Source: Streptomyces sp. ATexAB-D23 (GTDB taxonomy: Bacteria > Actinomycetota > Actinomycetes > Streptomycetales > Streptomycetaceae). Taken from it: 64,000 bases of DNA. The stretch is taken from NCBI RefSeq assembly GCF_000373645.1, contig NZ_KB892014.1:1-64000 (forward strand), read 5' to 3'. Below are positions 41,573 to 51,463 of the stretch, in pieces (the first letter of the stretch is position 1; the number at the start of each line of letters is the position of its first letter). The translations under genes were made by a program, and so were the position numbers. Under the pieces are notes generated by a model, which ran no database searches, was not told the origin of the DNA, and worked only from the letters and a program-made list of their open reading frames with translations.

Positions 41573-42805
41573 TCAGGCGTGGTGCCAGCGGTTGCGCCCG
41601 TCGGCGGCGGGGCCGCAGACCATCGGGGTGCCGGCGGCGGTGACGCCCGTGTCGGGGGGAGAGCAGAACGCCCCGGGGTGCACGGTTCCAGCGCTGCCGC
41701 CCGAAGTGCCTCCGCCCGAGGAACTGCCGCCGGAGGACGACCCGCCGGAGGAGCCGTCGCCCGGGGCGTTTCCGCCCGCAGGACTCCCGCCGCCCCCGGA
41801 GCTTTCGGACCGGGCGGCGCCGGATGGATTTCCGTCCCCACCCGAGGCACTTCCGCTTCCGACCTTGTCCCCGTCGTCTTGGCTGCCGGGAGCGTTGGCC
41901 GGGTCCTCGTAGGTGGTGTCCTTGGACTCGGGACAACTCCGCACGCTGCTGTCGTCGGTCCACCGTCCCAGATCGAGCCGGACCTCGGTGGGGGAGTCCA
42001 CCGGCTTCTTGTCGTCCGGCGACTGGAAGCAGACATGCCACTCGTTGCCGTTCTCCGCCGCTTCATCGGCGGTGGGGGCGTCGACATCGAGGTAGACGTC
42101 GTCCAGCGTGACGCGTCCCATCGGGATGCCGGCGTGCGTCAGGGACTTGACCGCCGAGGCGTAGGTGGCGCCTACGACGTCCGGCATCATCGGCCACGCA
42201 AGCGGGCCCCCGTCCTCCTTCGGGCACGGCTCGCCGCTTTTGGCCGCCGCGAAGTCGATCGTCATCCTGGCCGTGTCGGCGTCCTGGAAACACACGCTCC
42301 AGTTCGCGCTGTTCTGGATGGCGCGGTTCTCCGTGGACGCGTCGTGACGGGCGGTGGTGAAACCGACGGACCGGGTCCGCTTCTCGGCCTCGGCCAGTGA
42401 CCTGCCGGTGTAGTCGGCGATCTCCGGAGGCGTGGACGCGGTGGCGGACGACGCGGGTGTATGCCGCTCGTCCGTCGCTGCCGGGGCCTTCGCGTTGGCC
42501 TTGTCCGTGCTGCCGTCGTCGAGTTGGCCACCGATGCCCCCGCCGACGGCAAGCAGCAGGAAGGCGCCGAACGTCGCGCCGAGCTTGGCGAACCAGCGCC
42601 ACGGCGGAACGGTCCACATCGCCACCATCGCGGCCATCATCGAAATGATGCCGAGGTAGAGATTGAAAGCGCCGGTGAGAGCGACAAGGAGGAGAAGTCC
42701 CAGCGCGACCGGAGTGGACCTCCACCGAGGCCGAGGCCGAGGCGCAGGCGAGGGCGGAGGCGAGGGCGGAGGCGGGGGTGGGGACGGGACGTTGTACGGG
42801 TTCAT
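41573..42805 (-). CDS. Membrane protein with PASTA-like repeats
   Basis: 410 residues from ATG 42805. Pro-rich N-terminus (NPYNVPSPPPPPP), two or three membrane helices at about 31-100 (VALGLLLLVALTGAFNLYLG, GAFLLLAVGGGIGG), then two PASTA-like modules: DYTGRSLAEAEKRTRSVGF near 140 and MPDVVGATYASAVKSLTHAGI near 215. Each module ends with a Cys-containing strand (WSVCFQDAD, WHVCFQSPD). A Ser/Gly-rich low-complexity stretch (about 325-375) leads to a C-terminal DGRNRWHHA motif with two Cys (AFCSPP, MVCGP). PASTA units usually bind peptidoglycan muropeptides, which fits the MurG-like neighbour. The function is unproven. Confidence 0.8.
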   Translation of the reverse strand: MNPYNVPSPPPPPPSPPPSPAPRPRPRWRSTPVALGLLLLVALTGAFNLYLGIISMMAAMVAMWTVPPWRWFAKLGATFGAFLLLAVGGGIGGQLDDGSTDKANAKAPAATDERHTPASSATASTPPEIADYTGRSLAEAEKRTRSVGFTTARHDASTENRAIQNSANWSVCFQDADTARMTIDFAAAKSGEPCPKEDGGPLAWPMMPDVVGATYASAVKSLTHAGIPMGRVTLDDVYLDVDAPTADEAAENGNEWHVCFQSPDDKKPVDSPTEVRLDLGRWTDDSSVRSCPESKDTTYEDPANAPGSQDDGDKVGSGSASGGDGNPSGAARSESSGGGGSPAGGNAPGDGSSGGSSSGGSSSGGGTSGGSAGTVHPGAFCSPPDTGVTAAGTPMVCGPAADGRNRWHHA

Positions 42806-43178
42806 CGACGTTTCGTTTCTCTGGCACCTGTGGGCGGTCGGCGTACTTCCGGTGAAGTGGTGCCACGGCGAAGGCGAGATCCTGCGGTCGAACCGTGCCG
42901 TATCGGCCGGTCGACGTGAGTGGATTCTCGGGGTTCCTCGCCGTGGGCGCCCGCCCGTGCCTGGAGTAACGATCATCCGGGCGTGACGCTACGGGCGGTG
43001 GAAGCGCACGGCGTTCCGGGGCGGGATCCGAGGGTGTCGAGAAGCCCTGACCGATGTCGTGCCGCCACCCCCACGGGACGGAATGCAGGCATCTCAAGTG
43101 CCGCGTACAACCAGTCACATAACCTCATGCGCGGAGGTCTCGCATGAGGACGTGTTCCTCCGGCCCGAGGAGGCGAAG
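42806..43178. other. Divergent intergenic region
   Basis: 373 bp between the PASTA-like gene and the rightward endonuclease-fold gene. It must hold both promoters; no clear -35/-10 pair, operator or RNA gene was recognised. Confidence 0.4.
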
Positions 43179-44021
43179 GTGACCGGAACCGGCGCGCGGT
43201 GGCTCGTGGGGGCGCTGATCGTGGCCTGCGTGCTGCTGGCTGGCCCCAGTGCGCCTGACGGCGCCTACATCGCCAAGCCGCTGCCGGCCGACGCCCCCCA
43301 GGAAGTCGTGCCGAACCGCGTCATGACGTGGAACATCTGCAACCCCTGCAAGGGGAGCGGCCGGAACATCGGCCGGGCGGCGGAGATCGCCACGTACGCG
43401 CCTCAGGTCATCGGCCTGCAAGAAGCGTGCGTGGGTGATGTCGAGAGGATCCGGGACCATCTCCGGCACCTGTACGGGCTGGTCTACCACGTCGAGTACG
43501 GGTCCGTGCTGCGGAGTTGGAGCCGCTGCGGGGGGCTGCCGTGGAGTCCGGGGGGCTTCGGCCAGGCGATCCTCTCGGCCGCTCCGATGACCGACCCCGT
43601 GAACGTGGAGTACCCAGACGGCGGTTCCGAGGACCGTGGGTACATGGCTGTCACCACCCTCGTGGACGGCTCGCTCGTCCGGGTCTTCAATACACACCTG
43701 GCTCAGTGGAGTCAGGCTTCGGTCCGCGCCGAGCAGTCCGGCGTGCTGGCGAAGGCGGTCGCCCGGCATGACCGCACGATCGTTCTTGGCGACTTCAACG
43801 CGGTGCCGGACACCGCCGAACTCGCCGTGATGTGGGGCCTGGCCGCGGACGCGGACCCCGGGTGCGGTCCCTCGGCGGCTCGTACGTGCGAGCCGACCAC
43901 CGATTGGCGCAGGAAGTTCGACTACATCTTTCTGCGCGGCTTCGCCCCGCTCGACCACGGTGCGCATCTCACTCCGCACTCCGACCACGATCTGGTGCGG
44001 GCCGATCTGGGGCCGGCGTAG
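43179..44021 (+). CDS. Secreted endonuclease/exonuclease/phosphatase-family protein
   Basis: 280 residues from GTG 43179 (GAGGAGG upstream). A hydrophobic N-terminal segment (WLVGALIVACVLLAG) acts as signal or anchor. The EEP fold is shown by VMTWNICNPCKGSGRNI near 48, PQVIGLQEACVGDV (metal Glu), VFNTHLAQWSQAS, IVLGDFNAVPD (DxN) and the final TPHSDHDLVRADL (catalytic Asp-His). It may be an extracellular nuclease, phosphodiesterase or sphingomyelinase-type phospholipase; the sequence alone does not decide. Upstream in-frame codons could extend it by nine residues. Confidence 0.88.
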   Translation: MTGTGARWLVGALIVACVLLAGPSAPDGAYIAKPLPADAPQEVVPNRVMTWNICNPCKGSGRNIGRAAEIATYAPQVIGLQEACVGDVERIRDHLRHLYGLVYHVEYGSVLRSWSRCGGLPWSPGGFGQAILSAAPMTDPVNVEYPDGGSEDRGYMAVTTLVDGSLVRVFNTHLAQWSQASVRAEQSGVLAKAVARHDRTIVLGDFNAVPDTAELAVMWGLAADADPGCGPSAARTCEPTTDWRRKFDYIFLRGFAPLDHGAHLTPHSDHDLVRADLGPA

Positions 44022-44111
44022 CGGGGTGTTCCGGCGGCGAAGTCCTACAGGGAGTGGACGACGAGACCCGGCCCGCCGACCACTCCAAGGACAGCCCCTA
44101 GGCTCGCGTTC

Positions 44112-44510
44112 ATGCTGAGACTAGGAATCCCCGTCATCGGTGTCACGGACGTTCCCCGCGCAGAGGCCTTCTGGACCGCCGCCCTGAACCTGGTCCCCGC
44201 CGAGGAGTGGAAAACCGAAACGTGGCGGACGCTCACCTACCCCGACGGCTCCGGCCGAGCCCTTGGCCTGTTGCGCAGCGCCTCGCCGGCGGAGCCGCAC
44301 CCCCGTCTCCACCTGGACCTCTTCACGGACACGGCCGAGGAACAACAGGCGGAGGTCCGGCGACTGGTCGGTCTCGGCGCGCGGACCGTCGACTGGGACC
44401 ACTACCCGCCCGATCCCGACTTCGTTGTTCTCGCCGACCCGGACGACAACATCTTCTGTGTCGTGGACCTGAGCCACGCACCCAGCGGCGGTGACCGGCC
44501 GACATCCTGA
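44112..44510 (+). CDS. VOC-family (glyoxalase-fold) protein
   Basis: 132 residues with the paired beta-alpha-beta-beta-beta repeats of the vicinal-oxygen-chelate fold: LGIPVIGVTDVPRAEAFWTAALNL and, in the second half, HLDLFTDTAEEQQAEVRRLVGLGA with FVVLADPDDNIFCVVD. Such proteins are metal-dependent isomerases, dioxygenases or resistance-binding proteins. The HxxE metal pattern is not complete here, so a binding role is possible. It stands between the EEP gene and recD2 without an obvious functional link. Confidence 0.85.
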   Translation: MLRLGIPVIGVTDVPRAEAFWTAALNLVPAEEWKTETWRTLTYPDGSGRALGLLRSASPAEPHPRLHLDLFTDTAEEQQAEVRRLVGLGARTVDWDHYPPDPDFVVLADPDDNIFCVVDLSHAPSGGDRPTS

Positions 44511-44596
44511 CGGCCCTGGCGACGGCCGGACCGGCGAGAGCCCTGCTGTTCCGGGACCCCGGCCCGGTGTCACCCCCGCCCGATACCGTCACACCC

Positions 44597-46915
44597 ATGT
44601 CCACCACGCCACACGCACCCAACCTGGCCGTCCTCGAAGGGGTCCTGGAGAGGATCACGTACGCCAACGAGGAGAACGGGTACACCGTCGCCCGCGTCGA
44701 CACCGGGCGCGGGGCCGGGGATCTGCTGACCGTGGTGGGATCGTTGCTCGGGGCGCAGCCGGGGGAGTCGCTGCGGATGGAGGGGCGCTGGGGCTCCCAC
44801 TCGCAGTACGGCAAGCAGTTCACCGTGGAGAACTACACGACGATCCTCCCCGCCACCATCCAGGGCATCCGCCGCTATCTCGGTTCCGGGCTGATCAAGG
44901 GCATCGGCCCGGTCATGGCCGACCGGATCACCACCCACTTCGGTGTCGACACCCTCGACATCATCGAGCGGGAGCCGAAGCGGCTCGTGGAGGTCCCCGG
45001 GCTCGGGCCGAAGCGGACGAAGATGATCGCCGCCGCCTGGGAGGAGCAGAAGGCGATCAAGGAGGTCATGGTCTTCCTCCAGGGCGTCGGCGTCTCGACG
45101 TCCATCGCCGTCCGTATCTACAAGAAGTACGAGGACGCCTCGATCTCCGTCGTGAAGAACCAGCCCTACCGGCTGGCCGCCGACGTCTGGGGCATCGGCT
45201 TCCTCACCGCCGACAAGATCGCCCAGGCGGTCGGCATCCCGCACGACAGCCCGGAGCGGGTCAAGGCCGGGCTCCAGTACGCGCTGTCGCAGTCCACCGA
45301 CCAGGGGCACTGCTTCCTGCCCGAGGAGCGGCTGATCGCGGACGCGGTGAAGCTCCTCCAGGTGGACACCGGGCTCGTCATCGACTGCCTGGCCGAGCTG
45401 GCCGGGGAACCGGAGGGCGTCGTACGGGAGAAGGTGCCGTCGCCCGAGGGCGGGGAGCCGGTGACGGCCGTCTATCTGGTGCCCTTCCACCGGGCCGAGA
45501 TCGCGCTCGCCGCCCAGGTGCGGCGGCTGCTGCGGACGCCCGACGAGCGGATGCCGGCCTTCGCGGACGTGGACTGGGACAAGGCCCTGAAGTGGCTCGC
45601 GGGGCGGACCGGGGCCAAGCTGGCGCCCGAGCAGGAGGCCGCCGTACGGCTCGCGCTGACCCGGAAGGTCGCCGTCCTGACGGGCGGGCCGGGCTGCGGC
45701 AAGTCGTTCACGGTCCGGTCCATCGTGGAGCTGGCCCGCGCGAAGAAGGCGAAAGTGGTGCTGGCCGCGCCGACCGGGCGGGCGGCGAAGCGGCTCTCGG
45801 AGCTGACCGGGGCCGAGGCGTCCACCGTGCACCGGCTGCTTGAGCTGAAGCCCGGCGGTGACGCGGCGTACGACCGGGACCGTCCGCTGGACGCCGACCT
45901 GGTCGTCGTGGACGAGGCGTCGATGCTCGATCTGCTCCTCGCCAACAAGCTCGTCAAGGCGGTGGCACCGGGTGCCCACCTGCTGCTCGTAGGCGATGTG
46001 GACCAGCTGCCGTCGGTGGGGGCGGGGGAGGTGCTGCGGGATCTGCTCGCGGACGGCGGCCCGGTCCCCGCGGTCCGGCTGACCACCATTTTCCGCCAGG
46101 CCCAGCAGTCGGGCGTCGTCACCAACGCGCACCGGATCAACTCGGGCGTACCACCGCTCACTCAGGGGCTCAGCGACTTCTTCCTCTTCGTCGAGGACGA
46201 GACGGAGGACGCCGGGGTGCTCGCGGTGGACGTCGCGTCCCGTCGTATTCCGGCCAAGTTCGGGCTGAATCCGCGGCGGGACGTGCAGGTCCTCGCGCCG
46301 ATGCACCGGGGCCCGGCCGGGGCGGGCCATCTCAACGGGCTGCTCCAGCAGGCGATCACCCCGGGGAGGCCCGGGGTGCCCGAGAAGCGGTTCGGCGGCC
46401 GGGTGTTCCGCGTCGGCGACAAGGTCACCCAGATCCGCAACAACTACGACAAGGGGGAGAACGGCGTGTTCAACGGCACGGTCGGCGTCGTCACCGCCCT
46501 TGACCTGGACGAACAGCGGCTGACGGTCCTCACCGACGAGGACGAGGAGATCGGTTACGACTTCGACGAGCTGGATGAGCTGGCCCATGCGTACGCCATG
46601 ACGATCCACCGTTCCCAGGGCAGCGAGTACCCCGCCGTGGTCATCCCGGTGACGAAGAGCGCCTGGATGATGCTCCAGCGGAACCTGCTGTACACCGCGG
46701 TGACCCGGGCCAAGAAGCTTGTCGTGCTGGTCGGCTCCCGGCAGGCGATCGGCCAGGCGGTCCGCACGGTTTCCGCAGGCAGACGGTGTACGGCGCTGGA
46801 TTACCGGCTGTGCGGAGGCCCTGAAGGAGGATCCTCGGAAAAAATGATCGATCAAATCGGTGGGAAACATCACGGGGGTCTTCCGGAACCGCAGTCAAGG
46901 GGGCAGGATGAATAA
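44597..46915 (+). CDS. recD2: RecD2-type ATP-dependent DNA helicase
   Basis: 772 residues from ATG 44597. N-terminal OB-like and helix-hairpin-helix part (GSGLIKGIGPVMADRI, VPGLGPKRTKMI near 130), then SF1B helicase motifs: GGPGCGKSFTVRS (Walker A, near 363), VVVDEASMLDLLL (Walker B, near 437), LLLVGDVDQLPSVGAGEVL and the C-terminal YAMTIHRSQGSEYPAVV, LLYTAVTRAKKLVVLVG. A 5'-3' helicase of the RecD2/TraA type, used in DNA repair without RecBC. The last 30 or so residues after CTALDYRLCGG run into lower-GC DNA that looks like leader sequence and may be a non-conserved tail. A hairpin starts 4 bases after the stop. Confidence 0.92.
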   Translation: MSTTPHAPNLAVLEGVLERITYANEENGYTVARVDTGRGAGDLLTVVGSLLGAQPGESLRMEGRWGSHSQYGKQFTVENYTTILPATIQGIRRYLGSGLIKGIGPVMADRITTHFGVDTLDIIEREPKRLVEVPGLGPKRTKMIAAAWEEQKAIKEVMVFLQGVGVSTSIAVRIYKKYEDASISVVKNQPYRLAADVWGIGFLTADKIAQAVGIPHDSPERVKAGLQYALSQSTDQGHCFLPEERLIADAVKLLQVDTGLVIDCLAELAGEPEGVVREKVPSPEGGEPVTAVYLVPFHRAEIALAAQVRRLLRTPDERMPAFADVDWDKALKWLAGRTGAKLAPEQEAAVRLALTRKVAVLTGGPGCGKSFTVRSIVELARAKKAKVVLAAPTGRAAKRLSELTGAEASTVHRLLELKPGGDAAYDRDRPLDADLVVVDEASMLDLLLANKLVKAVAPGAHLLLVGDVDQLPSVGAGEVLRDLLADGGPVPAVRLTTIFRQAQQSGVVTNAHRINSGVPPLTQGLSDFFLFVEDETEDAGVLAVDVASRRIPAKFGLNPRRDVQVLAPMHRGPAGAGHLNGLLQQAITPGRPGVPEKRFGGRVFRVGDKVTQIRNNYDKGENGVFNGTVGVVTALDLDEQRLTVLTDEDEEIGYDFDELDELAHAYAMTIHRSQGSEYPAVVIPVTKSAWMMLQRNLLYTAVTRAKKLVVLVGSRQAIGQAVRTVSAGRRCTALDYRLCGGPEGGSSEKMIDQIGGKHHGGLPEPQSRGQDE

Positions 46916-46918
46916 GTT

Positions 46919-46937
46919 CGCGGCACTCAGTGCCGCG
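46919..46937. terminator. Short hairpin after recD2
   Basis: CGCGGCAC and GTGCCGCG form a perfect 8-bp stem with a TCA loop, starting 4 bases after the recD2 stop and about 110 bases ahead of the citrate synthase start. It may end recD2 transcription or be part of the citrate synthase leader. Confidence 0.55.
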
Positions 46938-47044
46938 AGTAGGTCCAATGGACGACCCCGAGTGCACTCTCCTGAGCCAAATGGGGGAGGGTGGAGACAG
47001 TCAGGGAACCTCGAAGAAGAGGCACTACGTCGGTGAGGGATGAC

Positions 47045-48343
47045 GTGAGCGAGCACACCAACAACGCTGTGGTACTGCGGTACGGCGATGGCGAGTACAC
47101 CTACCCGGTGATCGACAGCACCGTCGGCGACAAGGGCTTCGACATCGGGAAGCTCCGGGCGAACACCGGCCTGGTGACGCTGGACAGCGGATACGGCAAC
47201 ACCGCTGCCTATAAATCGGCCATCACCTACCTCGACGGCGAGCAGGGCATCCTGCGGTACCGCGGCTACCCCATCGAGCAGCTCGCCGAGCGCTCGACGT
47301 TCCTGGAGGTCGCGTACACGCTCATCAACGGTGAGCTTCCCAAGGTCGACGAGCTGTCGGCCTTCAAGAACGAGATCACCCAGCACACCCTGCTGCACGA
47401 GGACGTCAAGCGGTTCTTCGACGGCTTCCCGCGCGACGCGCACCCGATGGCCATGCTGTCCTCGGTCGTCAGTGCGCTGTCCACGTTCTACCAGGACAGC
47501 CACAACCCGTTCGACGAGGAGCAGCGCCACCTCTCGACGATCCGGCTGCTCGCCAAGCTCCCGACCATCGCCGCGTACGCGTACAAGAAGTCGATCGGTC
47601 ACCCGTTCGTCTACCCGCGCAACGACCTCGGCTACGTCGAGAACTTCCTGCGGATGACCTTCTCGGTCCCCGCCCAGGAGTACGAGCTGGACCCGGTCGT
47701 CGTCTCGGCGCTCGACAAGCTGCTCATCCTGCACGCGGACCACGAGCAGAACTGCTCGACCTCCACCGTGCGTCTGGTCGGCTCCTCGCAGGCGAACATG
47801 TTCGCCTCGATCTCCGCCGGCATCTCGGCGCTGTGGGGCCCCCTGCACGGCGGCGCCAACCAGTCCGTGCTGGAGATGCTGGAAGGCATCCAGGCCAACG
47901 GCGGCGACGTCGACTCCTTCATCCGCAAGGTGAAGAACAAGGAGGACGGCGTCCGCCTGATGGGCTTCGGCCACCGGGTGTACAAGTCCTTCGACCCGCG
48001 CGCCAAGATCATCAAGGCCGCCGCCCACGACGTGCTGTCCGCGCTCGGCAAGTCCGACGAGCTGCTCGACATCGCGCTCAAGCTGGAGGAGCACGCGCTC
48101 TCCGACGAGTACTTCGTCTCGCGCAACCTCTACCCGAACGTGGACTTCTACACGGGCCTGATCTACCGCGCCATGGGCTTCCCGACCGAGATGTTCACCG
48201 TGCTCTTCGCGCTCGGCCGTCTCCCGGGCTGGATCGCCCAGTGGCACGAGATGATCAAGGAGCCGGGTTCCCGCATCGGCCGCCCGCGCCAGATCTACAC
48301 CGGCGAGGTCCTGCGCGACTTCGTCCCGGTCGAGGGCCGCTGA
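47045..48343 (+). CDS. citA: Citrate synthase
   Basis: 432-residue hexameric-type citrate synthase of the TCA cycle (oxaloacetate plus acetyl-CoA to citrate). Catalytic segments: GPLHGGANQSV (His near 270), MGFGHRVYKSFDPRA (His near 309) and NVDFYTGLIYRAMGF (Asp near 366). GTG 47045 is preferred: the protein then starts SEHTNNAVVLRYGDGEYTYPVID, as in S. coelicolor CitA, with GAGGG six bases upstream. A start 18 codons earlier is less likely. The upstream DNA contains an A/T-rich patch (46840-46870) suited to a promoter. It is monocistronic. Confidence 0.96.
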   Translation: MSEHTNNAVVLRYGDGEYTYPVIDSTVGDKGFDIGKLRANTGLVTLDSGYGNTAAYKSAITYLDGEQGILRYRGYPIEQLAERSTFLEVAYTLINGELPKVDELSAFKNEITQHTLLHEDVKRFFDGFPRDAHPMAMLSSVVSALSTFYQDSHNPFDEEQRHLSTIRLLAKLPTIAAYAYKKSIGHPFVYPRNDLGYVENFLRMTFSVPAQEYELDPVVVSALDKLLILHADHEQNCSTSTVRLVGSSQANMFASISAGISALWGPLHGGANQSVLEMLEGIQANGGDVDSFIRKVKNKEDGVRLMGFGHRVYKSFDPRAKIIKAAAHDVLSALGKSDELLDIALKLEEHALSDEYFVSRNLYPNVDFYTGLIYRAMGFPTEMFTVLFALGRLPGWIAQWHEMIKEPGSRIGRPRQIYTGEVLRDFVPVEGR

Positions 48344-48349
48344 CCGCCT

Positions 48350-48985
48350 GACCGGCTCTTCGCTTCACCCCGGCCCTGACTGACGCCGGATTCCTTCGCC
48401 CCTGACTGCCGCGCCCTCGCCCCGAGCGAGCGCGGAGTCCGGGGCGATGCGCGTTTTCGGGGAGTGCTATGCCGATGTGGGCCTGTCGGGGGTGCGATGC
48501 CGGTGTGCGTTTGTCGGGGCGCGATGCCGGGGCCGGCGGGTGTGGGCGCCTCCGGGGCTCCGGGGCATGTGCGTGTGCGGGCGCCTGGGCCCGCCCGCCG
48601 CCTACGGGAGCGCTCCCGTGAAAGCGAGAAGCGCCCCGCCATCGATCCCCCCACGGGCCGACAGCGAGGCGCTTCCCATATCCCGGAGCGGATTCCCCCC
48701 ACGGGATCCGGCCGGGCGTTCTGTGGGAGCCGAAGCTCCTGGGTTGTTCCTCGGTACTGCTTGTCCTGCTCTTCTTCCACCTACTCCAGTGGTCTGCCGG
48801 GGTACGTACCGACGGGAGGGCCGCTCAAAGCTCCCCGGTGTACGTGCCCCGGCCCACGCTTGCCCGGAGCATCCCCCAAGACGCTCCGCCGGACGTCCCC
48901 CAAGACATCCTTGGCATCGCACTCTAAGACTCGCGAACCCATCGAATGGTTACCCTGAAACCGATGTGATCTGAATCTCATTGTG
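48350..48985. other. Long intergenic region without recognised gene
   Basis: About 640 bp between citrate synthase and copA. It contains a near-perfect direct repeat (TGTCGGGGGTGCGATGCCGG at 48484-48503 and a 19-base version at 48512-48530) and a later ATCCCCCAAGAC repeat near 48870-48907. The distal part (48900-48985) is less GC-rich and could hold a terminator or promoter. No tRNA or convincing ORF was seen. Confidence 0.4.
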
Positions 48986-48989
48986 GATA

Positions 48990-51356
48990 TTACGTGAAGG
49001 ACCGCAGGCGCAGACTGTTCGTCACGACGAAGACCGATGAGAAGGCCATCGCCGCTCCAGCAATCATAGGGTTGAGCAGGCCAAATGCCGCAAGGGGTAG
49101 AGCGGCAACGTTGTAGCCGAATGCCCAGAACAGGTTGCCCTTGATCGTGGTGAGGGTGCGCCGGGAGAGCCGGATGGCGTCCGCGGTCACCTTGAGATCT
49201 CCACGAACCAGGGTCAGGTCGCTCGCCTCGATCGCCGCGTCCGTGCCGGTGCCCATGGCCAGGCCGAGGTCGGCGGTGGCCAGCGCGGCGGCGTCGTTGA
49301 CCCCGTCACCGACCATGGCGACCACCCGTCCCTGGGCCTGCAAACCCTCGATGACGTGCGCCTTTTCCTCCGGCAGCACCTCCGCGCGGACCTCCTCGAT
49401 CCCGACCTCGCGGGCCACGGATTCGGCTACCGCCCGGTTGTCGCCGGTCAGCAGGATCGGGGTCAGGCCGAGTGCCCGGAGCGCGGTGACGGCTTCCGCG
49501 CTGGAGTCCTTGACCGCGTCGGCCACTTCGAGAACGCCGCGCGCCTCGCCGTCCCAGCCGACCGCGATGGCCGTACGGCCCTGTGCGGCGGCCTCGGTCA
49601 GTGCGGCGGTCAGCGTGTCGGGGAGGTCGATTCCGGCGTCGGTGAGCAGCCGGGGGCGCCCGACGAGGACGGCGTGGCCGTCGACGGTGCCCTGTACGCC
49701 GAGTCCGGGGATGTTGGTGAAGTCCTCGGGGGTGGGGAGGGGGGTGGTGGTGTGGTTGGTGGCTCCGGTGGCGATGGCTTGGGCGATGGGGTGTTCGGAG
49801 GCGTGTTCGAGTGCTCCGGCGAGGCGGAGGACGTCGGTTTCGGTGGTGGTGGGGGTGGTGTGGACGGTCTGGAGGGTCATGCGGCCGGTGGTGACGGTGC
49901 CGGTCTTGTCGAGGACGATGGTGTCGACGCGGCGGGTTGATTCCAGGACCTCGGGGCCCTTGATGAGGATGCCGAGCTGGGCGCCGCGTCCGGTGCCGAC
50001 CATGAGGGCGGTGGGGGTCGCGAGGCCCAGGGCGCAGGGGCAGGCGATGATCAGGACCGCCACCGCCGCCGTGAACGCGGCCGTGACATCGTCCGTGCTG
50101 AGCAGCCAGACGATCAGCGTGCCGAGGGCGATGAGCAGGACCACGGGGACGAACACCGCCGAGATCCGGTCGGCCAGGCGCTGCACCTCGGCCTTGCCGT
50201 TCTGCGCGTCCTCGACCAGCTTCGCCATCCGGGCGAGCTGTGTGTCGGAGCCGACCCGGGTCGCCTCCACGACGAGCCGGCCGGAGGCGTTCACGGTGGC
50301 GCCGGTGACCTGGTCGCCCGTGCCCACGTCCACCGGGACGGACTCGCCGGTGAGCATGGACGCGTCCACCGCCGACGCGCCCTCCACCACCGTCCCGTCG
50401 GTCGCGATCTTCTCGCCCGGCCGGACGATGAAGCGGTCGCCCACGACGAGCCGGCCCACGGGGACACGGACCTCGGTGCCGTCCCGCAGGACGGCCACGT
50501 CCTTGGCGCCCAGATGCATCAGGGCGCGCAGTGCCGAACCGGCCCTCCGCTTGGACTTCGCTTCCAGGTAGCGGCCCAGCAGGATGAAGGTGATGACGCC
50601 CGCCGCGACCTCCAGGTAGATGGTGTCCGAGGCGTCGGCGCGGGAGACCGTGAGATCGAAGCCGTGCCGCATGCCGGGCATCCCGGCGTCACCGAGGAAC
50701 AGCGCCCACAGGGACCAGCCGAAGGCGGCCAGGGTCCCGACGGAGACGAGGGTGTCCATGGTGGCCGCGCCGTGGCGCAGGTTGGTCCAGGCGGCCCGGT
50801 GGAAGGGCAGTCCGCCCCAGACGACGACGGGAGCGGCGAGGGTGAGCGAGAGCCACTGCCAGTTGTCGAACTGGAGGGCCGGGATCATCGCGAGGGCGAC
50901 GACGGGGGCGGCGAGCACGGCGGAGACGATGAGCCGCTGCCGGAAGTGGACCAGCTCGGGCGCGGCCTCGGTCTCGGGCCGCAGCGGCCCCTCCGGTTCC
51001 GCTTCCGGTTCTGTCGTGTGCGGCTCGGCGCGGGCGGCCTCGGAGGGCGCGCCGGCCGCTCCGGCGGTCTGCGGGGCGGTCTGCGCGGCTGTCCTCGGGG
51101 CGGGCCGGGGCACCGGCTTCGCGGTGTAGCCGGTCTTCTCGACCGTGGCGATGAGGTCCTGTACGGAGACGTCGGCGGCCGGGTAGCTGACGCGGGCCTT
51201 CTCGGTGGCGTAGTTGACGGTGGCGGTGACGCCGTCCATCCGGTTGAGCTTCTTCTCGACGCGGGCCGCGCAGGAGGCGCAGGTCATGCCGCCGATCACG
51301 AACTCGGCTTCCGAACTCGCCGCCGCCGCGGTCCCGGCCTCTGTTGCGCTGTGCAT
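48990..51356 (-). CDS. copA: Copper-exporting P1B-type ATPase
   Basis: 788 residues. One N-terminal heavy-metal-associated domain with GMTCASC (C26, C29), an Ala/Pro/Glu-rich linker (about 90-140), then membrane helices with the ion-binding ACPCALG, phosphorylation site DKTGTVT, SEHPIA and [10 protein letters not shown]. It exports Cu(I) from the cytosol. ATG 51356 has AGGAG ahead. It is the distal gene of a leftward unit with copZ and the CsoR-type box. From about 49690 to 49900 the codon choice changes (GAA/CAA/GGA instead of GAG/CAG/GGC), as if a segment came from another allele. Confidence 0.95.
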   Translation of the reverse strand: MHSATEAGTAAAASSEAEFVIGGMTCASCAARVEKKLNRMDGVTATVNYATEKARVSYPAADVSVQDLIATVEKTGYTAKPVPRPAPRTAAQTAPQTAGAAGAPSEAARAEPHTTEPEAEPEGPLRPETEAAPELVHFRQRLIVSAVLAAPVVALAMIPALQFDNWQWLSLTLAAPVVVWGGLPFHRAAWTNLRHGAATMDTLVSVGTLAAFGWSLWALFLGDAGMPGMRHGFDLTVSRADASDTIYLEVAAGVITFILLGRYLEAKSKRRAGSALRALMHLGAKDVAVLRDGTEVRVPVGRLVVGDRFIVRPGEKIATDGTVVEGASAVDASMLTGESVPVDVGTGDQVTGATVNASGRLVVEATRVGSDTQLARMAKLVEDAQNGKAEVQRLADRISAVFVPVVLLIALGTLIVWLLSTDDVTAAFTAAVAVLIIACPCALGLATPTALMVGTGRGAQLGILIKGPEVLESTRRVDTIVLDKTGTVTTGRMTLQTVHTTPTTTETDVLRLAGALEHASEHPIAQAIATGATNHTTTPLPTPEDFTNIPGLGVQGTVDGHAVLVGRPRLLTDAGIDLPDTLTAALTEAAAQGRTAIAVGWDGEARGVLEVADAVKDSSAEAVTALRALGLTPILLTGDNRAVAESVAREVGIEEVRAEVLPEEKAHVIEGLQAQGRVVAMVGDGVNDAAALATADLGLAMGTGTDAAIEASDLTLVRGDLKVTADAIRLSRRTLTTIKGNLFWAFGYNVAALPLAAFGLLNPMIAGAAMAFSSVFVVTNSLRLRSFT

Positions 51357-51463
51357 GTCCGAACTCCTGGAACGCCGACCGGGCCGTACCTTCACCAGTA
51401 TCTGCTGGTCGGTCCGGCCCGGCGGAACGGGGTGGTGCGGGGAAGGGGTGGTTCCCGAGGCGG

